NCBI RefSeq assembly: GCF_900451095.1
Contig: NZ_UGHV01000001.1
Coordinates: 1,240,001-1,304,000, forward strand
DNA length: 64,000 bases
From: Helicobacter canis
GTDB lineage: Bacteria > Campylobacterota > Campylobacteria > Campylobacterales > Helicobacteraceae
Direction: 5' to 3'
Translations under genes and position numbers: made by a program
Part shown: positions 63,914 to 64,000 of the stretch, one piece after another
Layout: each line of letters begins with the position of its first letter
How positions within the stretch are numbered: the stretch's first letter is position 1
The notes under the pieces: generated by a model
The model's database searches: none
The model's input: the letters and a program-made list of their open reading frames with translations, nothing else
Told to the model about the DNA's origin: nothing

Positions 63914-64000
63914 ATGAGGTATTTATTTGAAGTTTTTAGATGGCTTTGCTCGGCGTTTGCTTGGGTGTGTCTTTGCTTAAGCAATTTTGGACAGCTTGGC
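63914..64000 (+). CDS. Possible start of a further gene, runs off the window
   Basis: ATG at 63914 opens a frame to the window edge (29 codons): MRYLFEVFRWLCSAFAWVCL, which resembles a signal peptide or membrane segment. No good ribosome binding site is seen; a TTG at 63928 is an alternative in another frame. The rest of 63844-64000 contains one GATTCTAG-type motif and nothing else I can assign. Confidence 0.3.
   Translation, partial: MRYLFEVFRWLCSAFAWVCLCLSNFGQLG

Noticed and set aside
1-64000. tRNA, rRNA or complete insertion sequence
   Set aside because: No tRNA cloverleaf, rRNA segment or transposase-like frame was recognised on either strand; this was judged by eye, so a tRNA could be missed.

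Overview
The window looks like a Helicobacter chromosome of the enterohepatic type. The signs are epsilonproteobacterial gene orders (holA-rpsF-ssb-rpsR, dapE-mnmG, purD-RDD-lptD), futalosine-pathway menaquinone synthesis (mqnA), an AddA recombinase subunit, FadL-type and Helicobacter-type outer-membrane proteins, and many poly-C/poly-G contingency tracts. By eye, not computed, base composition is moderate except for one AT-richer membrane-protein gene at 45.2-47.1 kb.

Layout. 0-8 kb: the 3' part of aspA, then a minus-strand surface-polymer locus. It holds a glycerophosphotransferase made of two reading frames separated by a G9 tract, a YidC-like domain fused to a sulfatase-fold domain, a LicC-LicA fusion and an EamA permease that could be LicB. 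8-12 kb: rpsR, ssb, rpsF, holA and mqnA. 12-28 kb: a glycan locus with an acyltransferase remnant, a split methyltransferase, several GT-C type membrane glycosyltransferases, GtrA, an SMR-like protein, an SDR and a polyprenyl-phosphate phosphoribosyltransferase of the UbiA family. Nine poly-C/poly-G tracts sit in these genes, and most are out of frame in this copy. 28-41 kb: a chemoreceptor, a DegT aminotransferase swollen by repeats, a DUF2156 protein, pheA, yebC, lptD, an RDD protein and purD. 41-48 kb (mostly plus strand): gmd, a GT2-GT4 protein split by a (CT)8 tract, an unknown membrane protein and a DUF354 protein. 48-64 kb: dapE, mnmG, an aspartate aminotransferase, an ABC-F remnant, two outer-membrane proteins, addA, a coiled-coil protein, a histidine kinase and a response regulator.

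Overlaid on all of this is a dense set of interspersed repeats: (R1) CTAGAATCCACTTTT and its complement, often in inverted pairs; (R2) a palindromic TCATTGCGAGC...GTGGCAATCCA unit; (R3) a 42-bp unit encoding 14 residues; (R4) nested hairpins whose outer stems differ between copies but always pair, around a conserved 28-30-nt apical cassette. They fill the intergenic gaps and also interrupt genes, mostly in frame, including mqnA, mnmG, purD and the DegT aminotransferase. A filled/empty site pair shows R3 as an exact 42-bp insertion.

Functionally, the window is dominated by making and switching cell-surface glycans. The 0-8 kb cluster suggests a phosphocholine- and glycerol-phosphate-decorated polymer. 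The 12-28 kb cluster suggests polyprenyl-phosphate-linked sugars that are flipped and then used by periplasmic-facing GT-C enzymes. Both functional statements are inferences from family membership and gene order.
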